Origin: Cellulomonas sp. Root485
GTDB taxonomy: Bacteria > Actinomycetota > Actinomycetes > Actinomycetales > Cellulomonadaceae
Direction: 5' to 3'
NCBI RefSeq assembly: GCF_001426705.1
Contig: NZ_LMFC01000001.1
Location: 111,450-175,449, forward strand
Length of the DNA: 64,000 nucleotides
Each line of letters begins with the position of its first letter. Within the stretch, counting starts at the first letter, position 1. Made by a program: the position numbers and the translations under genes. Shown here piece after piece: positions 25,260 to 33,661 of the stretch. The notes below the pieces were generated by a model, which did no database searches, had not been told where the DNA came from, and saw only the letters and a program-made list of their open reading frames with translations.

Positions 25260-26687
25260 TCAGGCGGCGGTGCAGCTCACCGTGGTCGAGGAGCTCGGCG
25301 CGGTGCCGCTGCCCACGAAGCCGTAGGTGGTGGACGCCCCGGCACCCAGCAGCCCGTTCCAGGCGGCGTTGGACACCGTCACGGTCGAGCCGGACTGCGC
25401 GTACGTGCCGGACCAGCCGCTCTGGACCGCGCCGCCCGAGGGGAGGGCGAAGGAGGTCTTCCAGCTGCTGATCATCGCGCTGCCGTTCTTCACGGTGACG
25501 GCGGCCTGGTAGCCACCGGGCCACGTGTTGCTGACCACGAGGGCCGCCGTGCAACCCTTGTTCGGCGGCGTGGTGGGGGTCACCGTGGGCGTCGGTGTGG
25601 CGGTGGGGGTGGGGGTGACCGTCGGCGTCGGGGTCGAGGTCTGGGTCGGCGTCGGGGTGGGGGTCGGCTGGACGCCGCCGTAGATCTTCGCGGTCACGGC
25701 CGTGGACTTGATGCCGTTCGTGCCGGTGAAGATCCGGGTGCCCCACGACGTCAGGGACGACGGGTTGAAGCTGGTCACCATGTCGAGGTACTCGACACCG
25801 CCACCGTTGCCCGACCAGGACCAGCCGTAGTAGCCGAGGCCCCGCTTCACGGACTCGGACATGATCGTGTCCTCGTCCGGGTCGCCGTCGGAGTGCATGT
25901 TGCCGAACTCGCCGATGACCAGCGGCAGGCCCTTCGCCTTGAAGGCGTCGAGGTAGGCGTTGATGGTCGAGGCGTTGTTGTAGACGCCGTACATGTGGAC
26001 GGAGAACAGGACGTTCTTGTCCGGGTCGGACGCGGCGACGGTCGCGGCGTTGTCCCGCATGATCCCGGCCCAGTCCTGACCCCACGAGGGGGCGTCGATC
26101 ACGATGTTGTGGTGCAGCCCGGCGTTGCGCAGCTTCTGGATGGCCGCGGAGCTCGCCGACGCCCAGGTCGCGTTGGTCGTCGCGTTGTTGCCGAAGGGCT
26201 CGTTGCCGATGTTGATCTGGACGTAGTCCTCCTGGCCCTGCAGGACCGAGGCGATGCTCACCCAGTAGTTGGCGGCCGTGTCGAGCGTGACGGCGCCGCT
26301 CTGCTCGCCGTAGCCGGTGGTGTCGTGGTTCTCGAGCATGCAGATCAGCTTGTTGGCCTTGCAGAGGCTGATGATGTTCGCGACGTCGGTGGCGTCGTTC
26401 TTGGTCCAGCGGTCACCGCCGGACAGCACCACGCGCAGGGCGTTCGCGCCGGCTGCGCGGATCGCGGGGATCGCGGTCGCGGTCTGGGACGTGTACCAGG
26501 TGTGGGCGTGGCTGACGCCGCGGGCGACGAACGGCGTGCCGTCCTTCTCCACGAGCTGGGTGCCGGACACGTGCAGGCCGGGTGGCGTCGCGGCCTGCGC
26601 GGACGTCGAGATCAGCGTCGTCGCACCGAGCGCGACGACGGCGGCAGCCAGGGCGGCGCCGGACAGCAGGGACAGTCGAGACCTCAT
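25260..26687 (-). CDS. Secreted GH5 (subfamily 8-like) endo-beta-1,4-mannanase with CBM2
   Basis: The 475-residue enzyme has a signal peptide (about 1-32, cut after SAQA), a GH5 barrel at about 35-338, a Pro/Thr linker at about 341-375 and a C-terminal family 2 carbohydrate-binding module at about 379-475. Catalytic acid/base Glu163 lies in NIGNEPFG and nucleophile Glu260 in VIGEFGNMH. The opening GLHVSGTQLVEKDG, then GVSHAHTWY, and FSVHMY agree with GH5_8 mannanases instead of GH5_2 cellulases. It would cut mannan near cellulose surfaces to which CBM2 binds. ATG 26687 has GAGGAA about 6 bp upstream. It is a single gene. Confidence 0.88.
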   Translation of the reverse strand: MRSRLSLLSGAALAAAVVALGATTLISTSAQAATPPGLHVSGTQLVEKDGTPFVARGVSHAHTWYTSQTATAIPAIRAAGANALRVVLSGGDRWTKNDATDVANIISLCKANKLICMLENHDTTGYGEQSGAVTLDTAANYWVSIASVLQGQEDYVQINIGNEPFGNNATTNATWASASSAAIQKLRNAGLHHNIVIDAPSWGQDWAGIMRDNAATVAASDPDKNVLFSVHMYGVYNNASTINAYLDAFKAKGLPLVIGEFGNMHSDGDPDEDTIMSESVKRGLGYYGWSWSGNGGGVEYLDMVTSFNPSSLTSWGTRIFTGTNGIKSTAVTAKIYGGVQPTPTPTPTQTSTPTPTVTPTPTATPTPTVTPTTPPNKGCTAALVVSNTWPGGYQAAVTVKNGSAMISSWKTSFALPSGGAVQSGWSGTYAQSGSTVTVSNAAWNGLLGAGASTTYGFVGSGTAPSSSTTVSCTAA

Positions 26688-26943
26688 GGGACTTCCTCGT
26701 TCCTGGGGCATCGGACCGGCCGCGGGCACGCGGCGGCCTCGAGGGTTCTCGTGGGTGGAAGCACCCGCCCGCCGTTCCGCCGGCCGGCCGACGGGCGGGT
26801 GCGTGGTCACACAACCAGGTCAGGGAGGCGCTCTCCACGGCCCGAAACGCTTCACACCGCACGCGAACCCCCACCTGACCTCACGCGTTGCCGGGCGGGT
26901 GTGGCGACGCCCCGGCCGACCGGGGACCGGGCAGACTGGACGG
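26688..26943. promoter_or_regulatory. Divergent control region of the mannanase
   Basis: An 11-bp perfect inverted repeat (GCACCCGCCCG at 26761-26771 with 26792-26802) would form a hairpin in the mannanase leader. GAAACGCTTC at 26844-26853 is a near-palindrome with the central CG of LacI-family operators, a class that often controls glycosidase genes. A clear -35/-10 pair was not found for either gene. The LacI reading is tentative. Confidence 0.35.
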
Positions 26944-28635
26944 ATGACGACGAGCAGCGCCCGCCCACCGCGCACGCCCGGGGCGTCGGCGATCGAGGAG
27001 CAGCGCCGGCGCGGTCGGGTCAGGGAGATCGCTTCTCGGGCGGCGCTGATCCTGGCCGTGCTGAGCCTCCTGTCGGCGACGATCGAGCCGCTCTGGCAGC
27101 GGATGGGCCTGGTGCGCGACATCGCCCCGGAGCTCGTGGTCCACACCGCGCGGCCCGCGCTCGGGCTGGTCGCCGTGGTCCTCCTGCTCACCGCCCGGGG
27201 CCTGCGGCGCGGGAACCGGCTCGCGTGGCTGGGCACCCTGGCGGCGCTGGGCGTCTCCGTGGCGATCCATCTCGCCAAGGGCCCCGACCTCCTGCCTGCC
27301 CTCGTCATCGCCGTCGTCATCGTGTGGCTCGCCGCGCAGGCCGAAGCGTTCCCGGTGCTGCCCACGCGCCGCGCCGTCCGGTGGGCGGTCGTCTGGACGG
27401 TCGCCATCGTCGTGTTCCTCGTCGTGCTCGTCGTCGGTCTGGCCGTCTGGGCGGTCGCCGCCGACGCCACCGAGGCGCAGGTCGAGCGGCTCGGCCAGAT
27501 CCTGGCGCCCGTCACGTACGCACTGGCGGTGGTGTTCGTCGTCGCCCTGCTCTGGTCCCTGCTCTCACCGCGCCGACCGCGCACGCTCAGCCCGGCGGAT
27601 CATCGCGACGAGCGGGAGCGGGCTCGGCTCGTGGTGCAGGAGCACGGCAGCGGCACGCTCGACTACTTCGCGCTGCGGGACGACAAGGACTGGTTCTTCA
27701 CCGGCGCGACCGTGATCGCGCACTCGGTGCGCGGGGGAGTGTGCCTGGTGTCGCCGGACCCCATCGGCCCGCCCGAGGAGCGCGGGCTCGCGTGGGCGGA
27801 GTTCCTCGACTTCGCCGACGACTTCGGCTGGTCGGTCGCGGTCATCGGAGCAGCCGCCGACTGGCTCCCCGTCTACGAGTCGAGCGGACTGCGCACGGTC
27901 TACCTGGGCGACGAGGCCATCGTGGACTGCCCGACGTTCAGCCTGGAGGGCCGGTCGCACAAGTCCCTGCGGCAGGCGGTGAACCGCATCCAGCGCGCCG
28001 GCTACACGACGACCTTCCACGACCCGTCAGCGATCGAGCCCGGGCTGCGCGCGCAGATCGAGGAGATGAGCGAGGAGTCCCGGCACGGCGAGACGGAACG
28101 CGGCTTCTCGATGACGCTGTCGCGCCTGTTCCAGCCCGAGGACACCGGCCTGCTGCTCTCGGTCACCCGTGATCCGGCCGGTCGCGTCGACGCGTTCTGC
28201 CAGTGGGTGCCCGCGACCGCGATCGGCGGCTGGTCGCTCGACGTCATGCGGCGGCGCACCGACACCGAAGGGCTGCCCAACGGCCTCATCGACGCGAACA
28301 TCGTCGCCACGATCACCCGCCTCGCCGGCGACGGCCAGCACGGGCTCGGGCTGAACTTCGCGATGATGCGCGAGGTCCTCGAGGGCGATCCCGCCGAGGC
28401 CTCGCGCATCGAGGCGCTGACCAAGCCCATCCTGCAGCGGCTCTCGCAGGGCACCCAGATGGGGTCGCTCAGCACGTTCAACGAGAAGTTCGACCCCGGC
28501 TGGGTGCCGCGGTACGTGGTGCTCGACTCGGTCGAGCTCGTCGCGACGCAGGCCCTCGTGCTGGCCGGCGCGGAAGGGGTCACGGAGATCCCGGTGATCG
28601 GACGGTTCCTCGGGAACATCGGCGCACCGTCGTGA
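26944..28635 (+). CDS. MprF/LPG-synthase-like membrane protein (DUF2156 C-terminal domain)
   Basis: The 563-residue protein has about six membrane helices in residues 30-215 and a soluble C-terminal domain of the DUF2156 / lysylphosphatidylglycerol synthase family, with GSGTLDYFALRDDKDWFF near 235, SHKSLRQAVNRIQRAGY near 340 and LNFAMMREV near 470. Family members transfer lysine or alanine from tRNA to phosphatidylglycerol and so reduce membrane negative charge. It lacks the long N-terminal flippase of MprF (about 840 residues). Its stop overlaps the start of a DMT transporter gene. The aminoacyl donor and lipid substrate are not predictable. Confidence 0.8.
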   Translation: MTTSSARPPRTPGASAIEEQRRRGRVREIASRAALILAVLSLLSATIEPLWQRMGLVRDIAPELVVHTARPALGLVAVVLLLTARGLRRGNRLAWLGTLAALGVSVAIHLAKGPDLLPALVIAVVIVWLAAQAEAFPVLPTRRAVRWAVVWTVAIVVFLVVLVVGLAVWAVAADATEAQVERLGQILAPVTYALAVVFVVALLWSLLSPRRPRTLSPADHRDERERARLVVQEHGSGTLDYFALRDDKDWFFTGATVIAHSVRGGVCLVSPDPIGPPEERGLAWAEFLDFADDFGWSVAVIGAAADWLPVYESSGLRTVYLGDEAIVDCPTFSLEGRSHKSLRQAVNRIQRAGYTTTFHDPSAIEPGLRAQIEEMSEESRHGETERGFSMTLSRLFQPEDTGLLLSVTRDPAGRVDAFCQWVPATAIGGWSLDVMRRRTDTEGLPNGLIDANIVATITRLAGDGQHGLGLNFAMMREVLEGDPAEASRIEALTKPILQRLSQGTQMGSLSTFNEKFDPGWVPRYVVLDSVELVATQALVLAGAEGVTEIPVIGRFLGNIGAPS

Positions 28636-29466
28636 CCCTCTCGCTGCTGTGCGCGATCGGGTCGGCGCTGGCGTACGGCGCCAGCACCCTCATGCAGGCA
28701 GTAGCGACGCGACGCACCCAGGGGCTCGCCGCCGTCCTCACGCCCCTGGTGATCGGTGCGTTCGTGGTCGACGGGCTCGGGTTCGTGCTCTCTCTGCTGG
28801 CGCTGGACAACCTGCCGCTGTTCGTCGTCCAGTCGATCATGGCGTCGATGCTGGTGGTCGTCGTCGTCGGGGCCCGGTTCCTCCTGCACGCGCGCATGCG
28901 TCGCCTGGACGTCGCGGCGGTCGGTGTCGTGATCGCCGCGCTCGTGCTCATCGGTCTGGGCTCCGGCGAGCAGCCGGCGGTCGCGCCCCCGGAGTCGTTC
29001 GAGCGGGCGATGCTCGTCGCGACCGGCGTGCTCGTCGTCGTGGCCCTCGCGTCCTACCGGTCCCGGACCCGGCTGGCTGCTGGCCGCGATCGCCGGTCTC
29101 GGCTTCTCCGGTGCAGCGATCGCAGCCCGGGCATCGCACCACCACGACGGCATCTGGGAGACGATCTGGCAGCCCATGACGGTCTGCATCGTGGTCGGCG
29201 GGATCGTCGGTGCGCTCTGGTACCTGCGTGCGCTGGAACGGCTGGCCGTCGGACCCAGCGCCGCGATCCTGTCCGTGATCGAGGTCGTCGTGCCCGGCGC
29301 CGTCGGTGTGCTGGTGCTCGGAGACACGGTCGCCAACGGCATGCTGCCCGGCGTCCTCGTCGGGCTCGTCCTGGCGATCACCGGGTGCGTGGTGCTGGCG
29401 ATGAGCCCGGCGAACGAGGTGGCAGAGGGGGAGCCGGCTCCGCGCACGGAGCCGGCTCCCGCGTAG
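28632..29466 (+). pseudogene. DMT-family transporter with a +1 frameshift
   Basis: The first half, from GTG 28632 to about 29072, encodes SLLCAIGSALAYGASTLMQA and further helices of a ten-helix drug/metabolite transporter. The protein then continues perfectly in the next frame from TGG 29074 (WLLAAIAGLGFSGAA, then VGGIVGALWYLRALERLAVGP) to the stop at 29464-29466. One extra C at about 29073, within CCCGGCTGG, accounts for the shift. A rejoined protein would be about 277 residues, normal for the family. It overlaps the LPG-synthase-like gene by GTGA. A recent mutation or a sequencing error are equally possible, since the downstream half shows no other decay. Confidence 0.8.
29429..29460. terminator. 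Terminator hairpin inside the DMT gene 3' end
   Basis: GGGAGCCGGCTCC (29429-29441) pairs perfectly with GGAGCCGGCTCCC (29448-29460) over a 6-base loop. It lies in the last codons of the transporter gene and 9 bp beyond the stop of the converging acs gene, so it probably ends both transcripts. Confidence 0.7.
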
Positions 29467-29469
29467 ACC

Positions 29470-31470
29470 TCAGTCCTCTTGCTTGGCCCCTGGTGCAGAG
29501 AGCCCGCGGGCGATCAGGTCCATGACCGAGGAGTCCGCGAGCGTCGTCGCGTCGCCGACCTGGCGGTTCTCGGCGACGTCCCGCAGCAGGCGGCGCATGA
29601 TCTTGCCGGACCGCGTCTTGGGCAGCTCCGCGACGACGAGGATCTGCCGCGGCTTCGCGATCGGGCCGATCTCCTTGGCGACGTGGTTGCGCAGCTCGGT
29701 CTGGACCGCGTCGGCGTCCTGGTCGCCGCCACCGGCGTCGCCGCGCAGGATCACGAACGCCACGACCGCCCGGCCCGTCGTCTCGTCGGCGGCACCCACG
29801 ACCGCGGCCTCCGCGACCCACGGGTGCGACACCAGCGCGGACTCGATCTCCGTGGTGGACAGCCGGTGGCCCGACACGTTCATCACGTCGTCCACGCGGC
29901 CGAGCAGCCAGATGTCGCCGTCGGCGTCCTTCTTGGCACCGTCGCCGGCGAAGTACAGGCCCTGGAACCGGGACCAGTAGGTGTCGACGTAGCGGTCCGG
30001 GTCGCCCCAGATACCGCGCAGCATCGACGGCCACGGCTCGGTGAGCACCAGGTAGCCGCCCCCGCCGTCGGGCACGGAGTGCGCCTCGTCGTCGACGACG
30101 TCCGCCGCGATCCCCGGCAGCGGCACCTGCGCCGAACCGGGCTTGGTCTCCGTGACGCCCGGCAGCGGGCTGATCATGATGGCGCCCGTCTCGGTCTGCC
30201 ACCACGTGTCGACGATCGGTGCGCTGTCCCCGCCGATGACCCGGCGGTACCACATCCACGCCTCCGGGTTGATGGGCTCACCCACCGACCCGAGCACCCG
30301 CAGGCTCGACAGGTCGAACTGGTTCGGGATCTCCTCGCCCCACTTCATGCAGGTCCGGATGGCCGTGGGCGCGGTGTAGAGGATCGAGACCTTGTACTTC
30401 TGGATGATCTCCCACCAGCGGCCGCGGTGCGGGGTGTCGGGCGTGCCCTCGTAGATGACCTGCGTGGCGCCGTTGATCAGCGGCCCGTAGACGACGTAGG
30501 TGTGGCCGGTGATCCAGCCGACGTCGGCCGTGCACCAGTAGACGTCCGTCTCCGGCTTGAGGTCGAAGACGTTGCGGTGCGTGTACGCCGCCTGGGTCAG
30601 GTAGCCGCCGGTGGTGTGGAAGATGCCCTTGGGCTTCCCGGTGGTGCCGGAGGTGTAGAGGATGAACAGCGGGTGCTCCGCCTCGACCGCGACCGGCACG
30701 TGCTGGTCGCTCGCGGTGTCGACGACGTCGGACCACCAGACGTCGACCTCGTCGTTCCAGGCCACGTCCTGACCGGTCCGCTTCACGACGAGCACGTGCT
30801 TCACCGACGGGGTGCCCTTGGTCAGCGCCTCGTCGACGGCGGGCTTCAGCGCGCTGGCCGACCCCCGCCGGTACCCGCCGTCCGCGGTCACGACGAGCTT
30901 CGCCTCGGCGTCGTTGATCCGGGTGCTCAGCGCCTCCGCGGAGAACCCGCCGAAGACGACCGAGTGCGGGGCGCCGATGCGCGCGCACGCCAGCATCGTG
31001 ACGACGGCCTCCGGGATGAGCGGCAGGTAGATGGCGACGCGGTCGCCCGTGCCGACACCCAGCGCCGCGAACGCGTTCGCGGCCTTGGACACCTCGCGCT
31101 GCAGGTCGGCGTAGGTGAGTGTGCGGGTGTCGCCGCCCTCGCCCTCGAAGTGCAGCGCGACCCGGTCGCCGTTACCCGCCTCGACGTGCCGGTCCACCGC
31201 GTTGTAGGCCGCGTTCAGCGTGCCGTCGGCGAACCAGCGGGCGAAGGGCGCCTTCGACCAGTCGAGGACCTCCTCGAACGGCTTCTCCCAGCTCAGCAGC
31301 TCCCGGGCCTGCTCCGCCCAGAAGCTGGGCCGGTCGGCGTTGGCCCACGCGTACAGCCCGCGCTGCGCGTTGGCCTGGGCGACGAACTGCGGGCTCGGTG
31401 GGAACCGGCGGTCCTCCGTGAGCAGGTTCTCGAGCCCGGGCTCGTGGGTCTCGGGCGTGGTGTCGGTCAC
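29470..31470 (-). CDS. acsA: Acetyl-CoA synthetase (AMP-forming)
   Basis: The 666-residue enzyme makes acetyl-CoA from acetate, ATP and CoA. It shows the AMP-binding P-loop YTSGTTGKPKG, the ACS-specific ADVGWITGHTYVVYGPL and DTWWQTETG, GRVDDVMNVSGHRLSTTEIE and the C-terminal LPKTRSGKIMRR whose lysine is the regulatory acetylation site. Length is standard. Start GTG 31470 is preceded by AGGAGGT. It is a single gene with a terminator shared with the DMT gene. A TAGAGT -10-like hexamer lies on the minus strand at 31533-31528. Confidence 0.96.
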   Translation of the reverse strand: MTDTTPETHEPGLENLLTEDRRFPPSPQFVAQANAQRGLYAWANADRPSFWAEQARELLSWEKPFEEVLDWSKAPFARWFADGTLNAAYNAVDRHVEAGNGDRVALHFEGEGGDTRTLTYADLQREVSKAANAFAALGVGTGDRVAIYLPLIPEAVVTMLACARIGAPHSVVFGGFSAEALSTRINDAEAKLVVTADGGYRRGSASALKPAVDEALTKGTPSVKHVLVVKRTGQDVAWNDEVDVWWSDVVDTASDQHVPVAVEAEHPLFILYTSGTTGKPKGIFHTTGGYLTQAAYTHRNVFDLKPETDVYWCTADVGWITGHTYVVYGPLINGATQVIYEGTPDTPHRGRWWEIIQKYKVSILYTAPTAIRTCMKWGEEIPNQFDLSSLRVLGSVGEPINPEAWMWYRRVIGGDSAPIVDTWWQTETGAIMISPLPGVTETKPGSAQVPLPGIAADVVDDEAHSVPDGGGGYLVLTEPWPSMLRGIWGDPDRYVDTYWSRFQGLYFAGDGAKKDADGDIWLLGRVDDVMNVSGHRLSTTEIESALVSHPWVAEAAVVGAADETTGRAVVAFVILRGDAGGGDQDADAVQTELRNHVAKEIGPIAKPRQILVVAELPKTRSGKIMRRLLRDVAENRQVGDATTLADSSVMDLIARGLSAPGAKQED

Positions 31471-31564
31471 GAAGGACCACCTCCTGAGCAGCGACGTCGA
31501 TGCAGGTGGACCGGGGTCCGGAACCGCACTCTAGCCGGACACCCGGCCTGCCCATGCTCTCGGC

Positions 31565-32671
31565 TCAGACGCGGTGGCGCTCGCGGAACTCCCCGAGCCG
31601 GGCCCCGCGGCGACGGGCCGACCCGGCCACGATGCCCGCCAGCAGGAGCAGGAATCCCACCGCGAGGACCATGCCCGACGTCCCCGCGACGGTCACCTGC
31701 GTGACCGTGAGCCGCCAGCCGGACGACGTGAGGATGTTGAGCGTCTGCTCGCGGGCGATCGACGGCACGTACAGGTACACGATGCCGGCGAGCGTCAGCA
31801 CCGCACCGCCCGTGATGGGGACCGCCGGGGTCCAGAGCGCCAGCAGCAGCACGCACCCGAGGATCAGCAGGCCGAGCGAGACCAGGACGATGCCGAGCAC
31901 CTCGGTGGATGCGTCCCAGCCGTCGACCTGCGCCTGCAGGATCCGGGACTCGCCCAGCAGCAGCACCGCGACCCCGATCGGGGCGAGGATCAGACCGACG
32001 ATGACGCCCAGGATGTGGGACCCGACCGACGTGCTCCGCGGGGCGTTCGGGTCCGGGAAGAGCCGGTCGTCGTCCTCGGCGGCGGGGGGCGTCGGCTCCG
32101 TCGGCGCAGGCACGGCTGCGACTGCTGCGACGGGTGCGACGGGTGCCGCGGCGGCGGGCTCAGGCGTCGGCGTCGGGGACCGGACCGGGTCCGGCGGGGT
32201 CTCGACGGGGGCCGCGGCCGTCGTCGACGGCTCGTCCGGAGGCGTGGGAGCCGGTCGGACGACCGCGTGCCGGCCGGTGTCCGCGGCCGGTTCGCTCGTG
32301 CTCGACCTCCGGGTCGCGGCGGTCGCCGCGCCCGCGCCGGCCACGGCGCCCGCGCCCGCGGCGGTCGCGGTCGAGGGCAGCTCGGCGTCGACCGTGCCTG
32401 CGACGGGCTCGGACGGCTCGACGTGCTCCGCCGGCGGTGCCACGGGGGCCTTCACGGGCTCAGCCGCGGTGACGGGGGGCGTCTCGGGCTCGGTCGGGGT
32501 CGGCGGGTCGAGGGTCTCGACGGTCGGCGCGACCTGGTGGGCGTCGGAGTCGTCGACGGCCGGTGTCGTCTCGTCGATGGACGTGCTCGGCTCGCTGGTC
32601 GTGTCCGTCTCGGCGGTGTCGTCCGGGCGGTCGGTTGCGCCGCCGGGACGGTGCGGGTCGGAGGTGCTCAT
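31565..32671 (-). CDS. Pro/Thr/Ala-rich membrane protein with four C-terminal helices
   Basis: The 368-residue protein has a long disordered N-terminal half (about 1-215) dominated by Thr, Pro, Ala and acidic residues, followed by four membrane helices (about 218-345) and a short basic tail (SARRRGARLGEF). No conserved domain is recognised. ATG 32671 has GAGGAG 6 bp upstream. It is probably an envelope-anchored protein with the low-complexity arm on the cytoplasmic side, since no signal peptide is seen. Function is unknown. Confidence 0.7.
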   Translation of the reverse strand: MSTSDPHRPGGATDRPDDTAETDTTSEPSTSIDETTPAVDDSDAHQVAPTVETLDPPTPTEPETPPVTAAEPVKAPVAPPAEHVEPSEPVAGTVDAELPSTATAAGAGAVAGAGAATAATRRSSTSEPAADTGRHAVVRPAPTPPDEPSTTAAAPVETPPDPVRSPTPTPEPAAAAPVAPVAAVAAVPAPTEPTPPAAEDDDRLFPDPNAPRSTSVGSHILGVIVGLILAPIGVAVLLLGESRILQAQVDGWDASTEVLGIVLVSLGLLILGCVLLLALWTPAVPITGGAVLTLAGIVYLYVPSIAREQTLNILTSSGWRLTVTQVTVAGTSGMVLAVGFLLLLAGIVAGSARRRGARLGEFRERHRV

Positions 32672-32699
32672 GCGTGCTCCTCGAAGCTGGCGACGTCGG

Positions 32700-32719
32700 G
32701 CGGCGTCGGGTGACGCCGC
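32700..32719 (-). terminator. Hairpin after the formate/nitrite transporter gene
   Basis: GCGGCGTC (32700-32707) pairs with GACGCCGC (32712-32719) over a GGGT loop, 9 bp downstream of the transporter stop. Confidence 0.6.
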
Positions 32720-32728
32720 TGTTCCGAG

Positions 32729-33574
32729 TCACCGTATTGCCAGCGGCACCCGGTCGCTGGGCAGCGCGCCCGAGCCGGACTCCTCCGCATCCGGCATCCG
32801 CGGTGCCGGCCTGCTGCCGTACGCGTAGGCCGCGCCGACGAGGAGGGCGCCACCCACGAGGTTGCCGAGGCCGACGAGCGTGAGGTTCCTGGCCATCTCG
32901 AGGAGATCGGCACCGGGCAGACCGCCGTAGAGGCCGAGCGAGAACGTCGTCATGTTGGCGACGACGTGCTCGAAGCCGGACGTGATGAACACCATCACGC
33001 AGCCGAACACGACGACCAGCCGCGCACCCTCGCTGCGCAGCCGCGCCGCTCCCCAGACGGCCAGGCAGACGAGCAGGTTGCACAGGATCCCGCGCGTGAA
33101 CAGCTGCATCGACGTCGCGCCGGCCTTGTGCTCGATCATCGCCGCCAGGACGGTCCCGCCGGGGGTGCCGGGCGCGAGGACCCCGGAGACGTGCACGAGG
33201 AACGCGAACAGCATCGCGCCGATCAGGTTGCCTCCGAGGCAGGCGAGGAGCGTCAGCCCGGCGCGGCCCCAGCCGATGACGCCGCGCAGCGCGCCCTGGG
33301 TGAGGATCATCATCGCGGAGGTGGCCAGCTCGGCCCCGGCGACCAGGACCACGGTCAGCGCCACGCCGAACACCAGCCCCTGCACCAGGGGGGTGAACGG
33401 CGAGTCTGCGACGGCCAGGGGGCCGCCCGCGGTCGCCATGATGAGGACGCCGATGCCGATGTACGCCCCGGCGAGCATGGTCCGCACCAGGAACAGGCCC
33501 GGCGTGTCCAGGAGGTCGACCTTGTGGCGCGCGCCGGTCGCCTGGGCGTCGACCGTGTCGGGGATGCTCAGCAC
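32729..33574 (-). CDS. Formate/nitrite transporter (FNT) family channel
   Basis: The 281-residue protein has six membrane helices and the FNT signatures: GAYIGIGVLI near residue 37, GGNLIGAMLFA near 113 and GFEHVVANM near 200, which line the anion pore. FNT pentamers move formate, nitrite, lactate or hydrosulfide with protons. GTG 33574 leads a single gene, divergent from an old yellow enzyme. No pyruvate formate-lyase or nitrite reductase gene is nearby to fix the substrate. Confidence 0.88.
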   Translation of the reverse strand: MLSIPDTVDAQATGARHKVDLLDTPGLFLVRTMLAGAYIGIGVLIMATAGGPLAVADSPFTPLVQGLVFGVALTVVLVAGAELATSAMMILTQGALRGVIGWGRAGLTLLACLGGNLIGAMLFAFLVHVSGVLAPGTPGGTVLAAMIEHKAGATSMQLFTRGILCNLLVCLAVWGAARLRSEGARLVVVFGCVMVFITSGFEHVVANMTTFSLGLYGGLPGADLLEMARNLTLVGLGNLVGGALLVGAAYAYGSRPAPRMPDAEESGSGALPSDRVPLAIR

Positions 33575-33625
33575 CCGTCCATCGTCGCGCCGGCCCGCGG
33601 CCGTGTGGAGGGCCGAAGGGCCCAG

Positions 33626-33651
33626 GGAATCCGTGACGCCTCACCGCGGTT
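33626..33651 (+). promoter_or_regulatory. SigR/SigH-type (thiol stress) promoter of the old yellow enzyme
   Basis: GGAAT (33626-33630), exactly 18 bp, then GTT (33649-33651) is a full match to the SigR/SigH consensus. The predicted start, about 33660-33662, falls on or next to the GTG start codon, so the message is leaderless or nearly so. Confidence 0.68.
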
Positions 33652-33661
33652 GCGACCGCAC

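Noticed and set aside
26821..26840. GGGAGGCGCTCTCC as a CelR-type cellulase operator
   Set aside because: It departs from TGGGAGCGCTCCCA by an insertion and mismatches and is not a clean palindrome.
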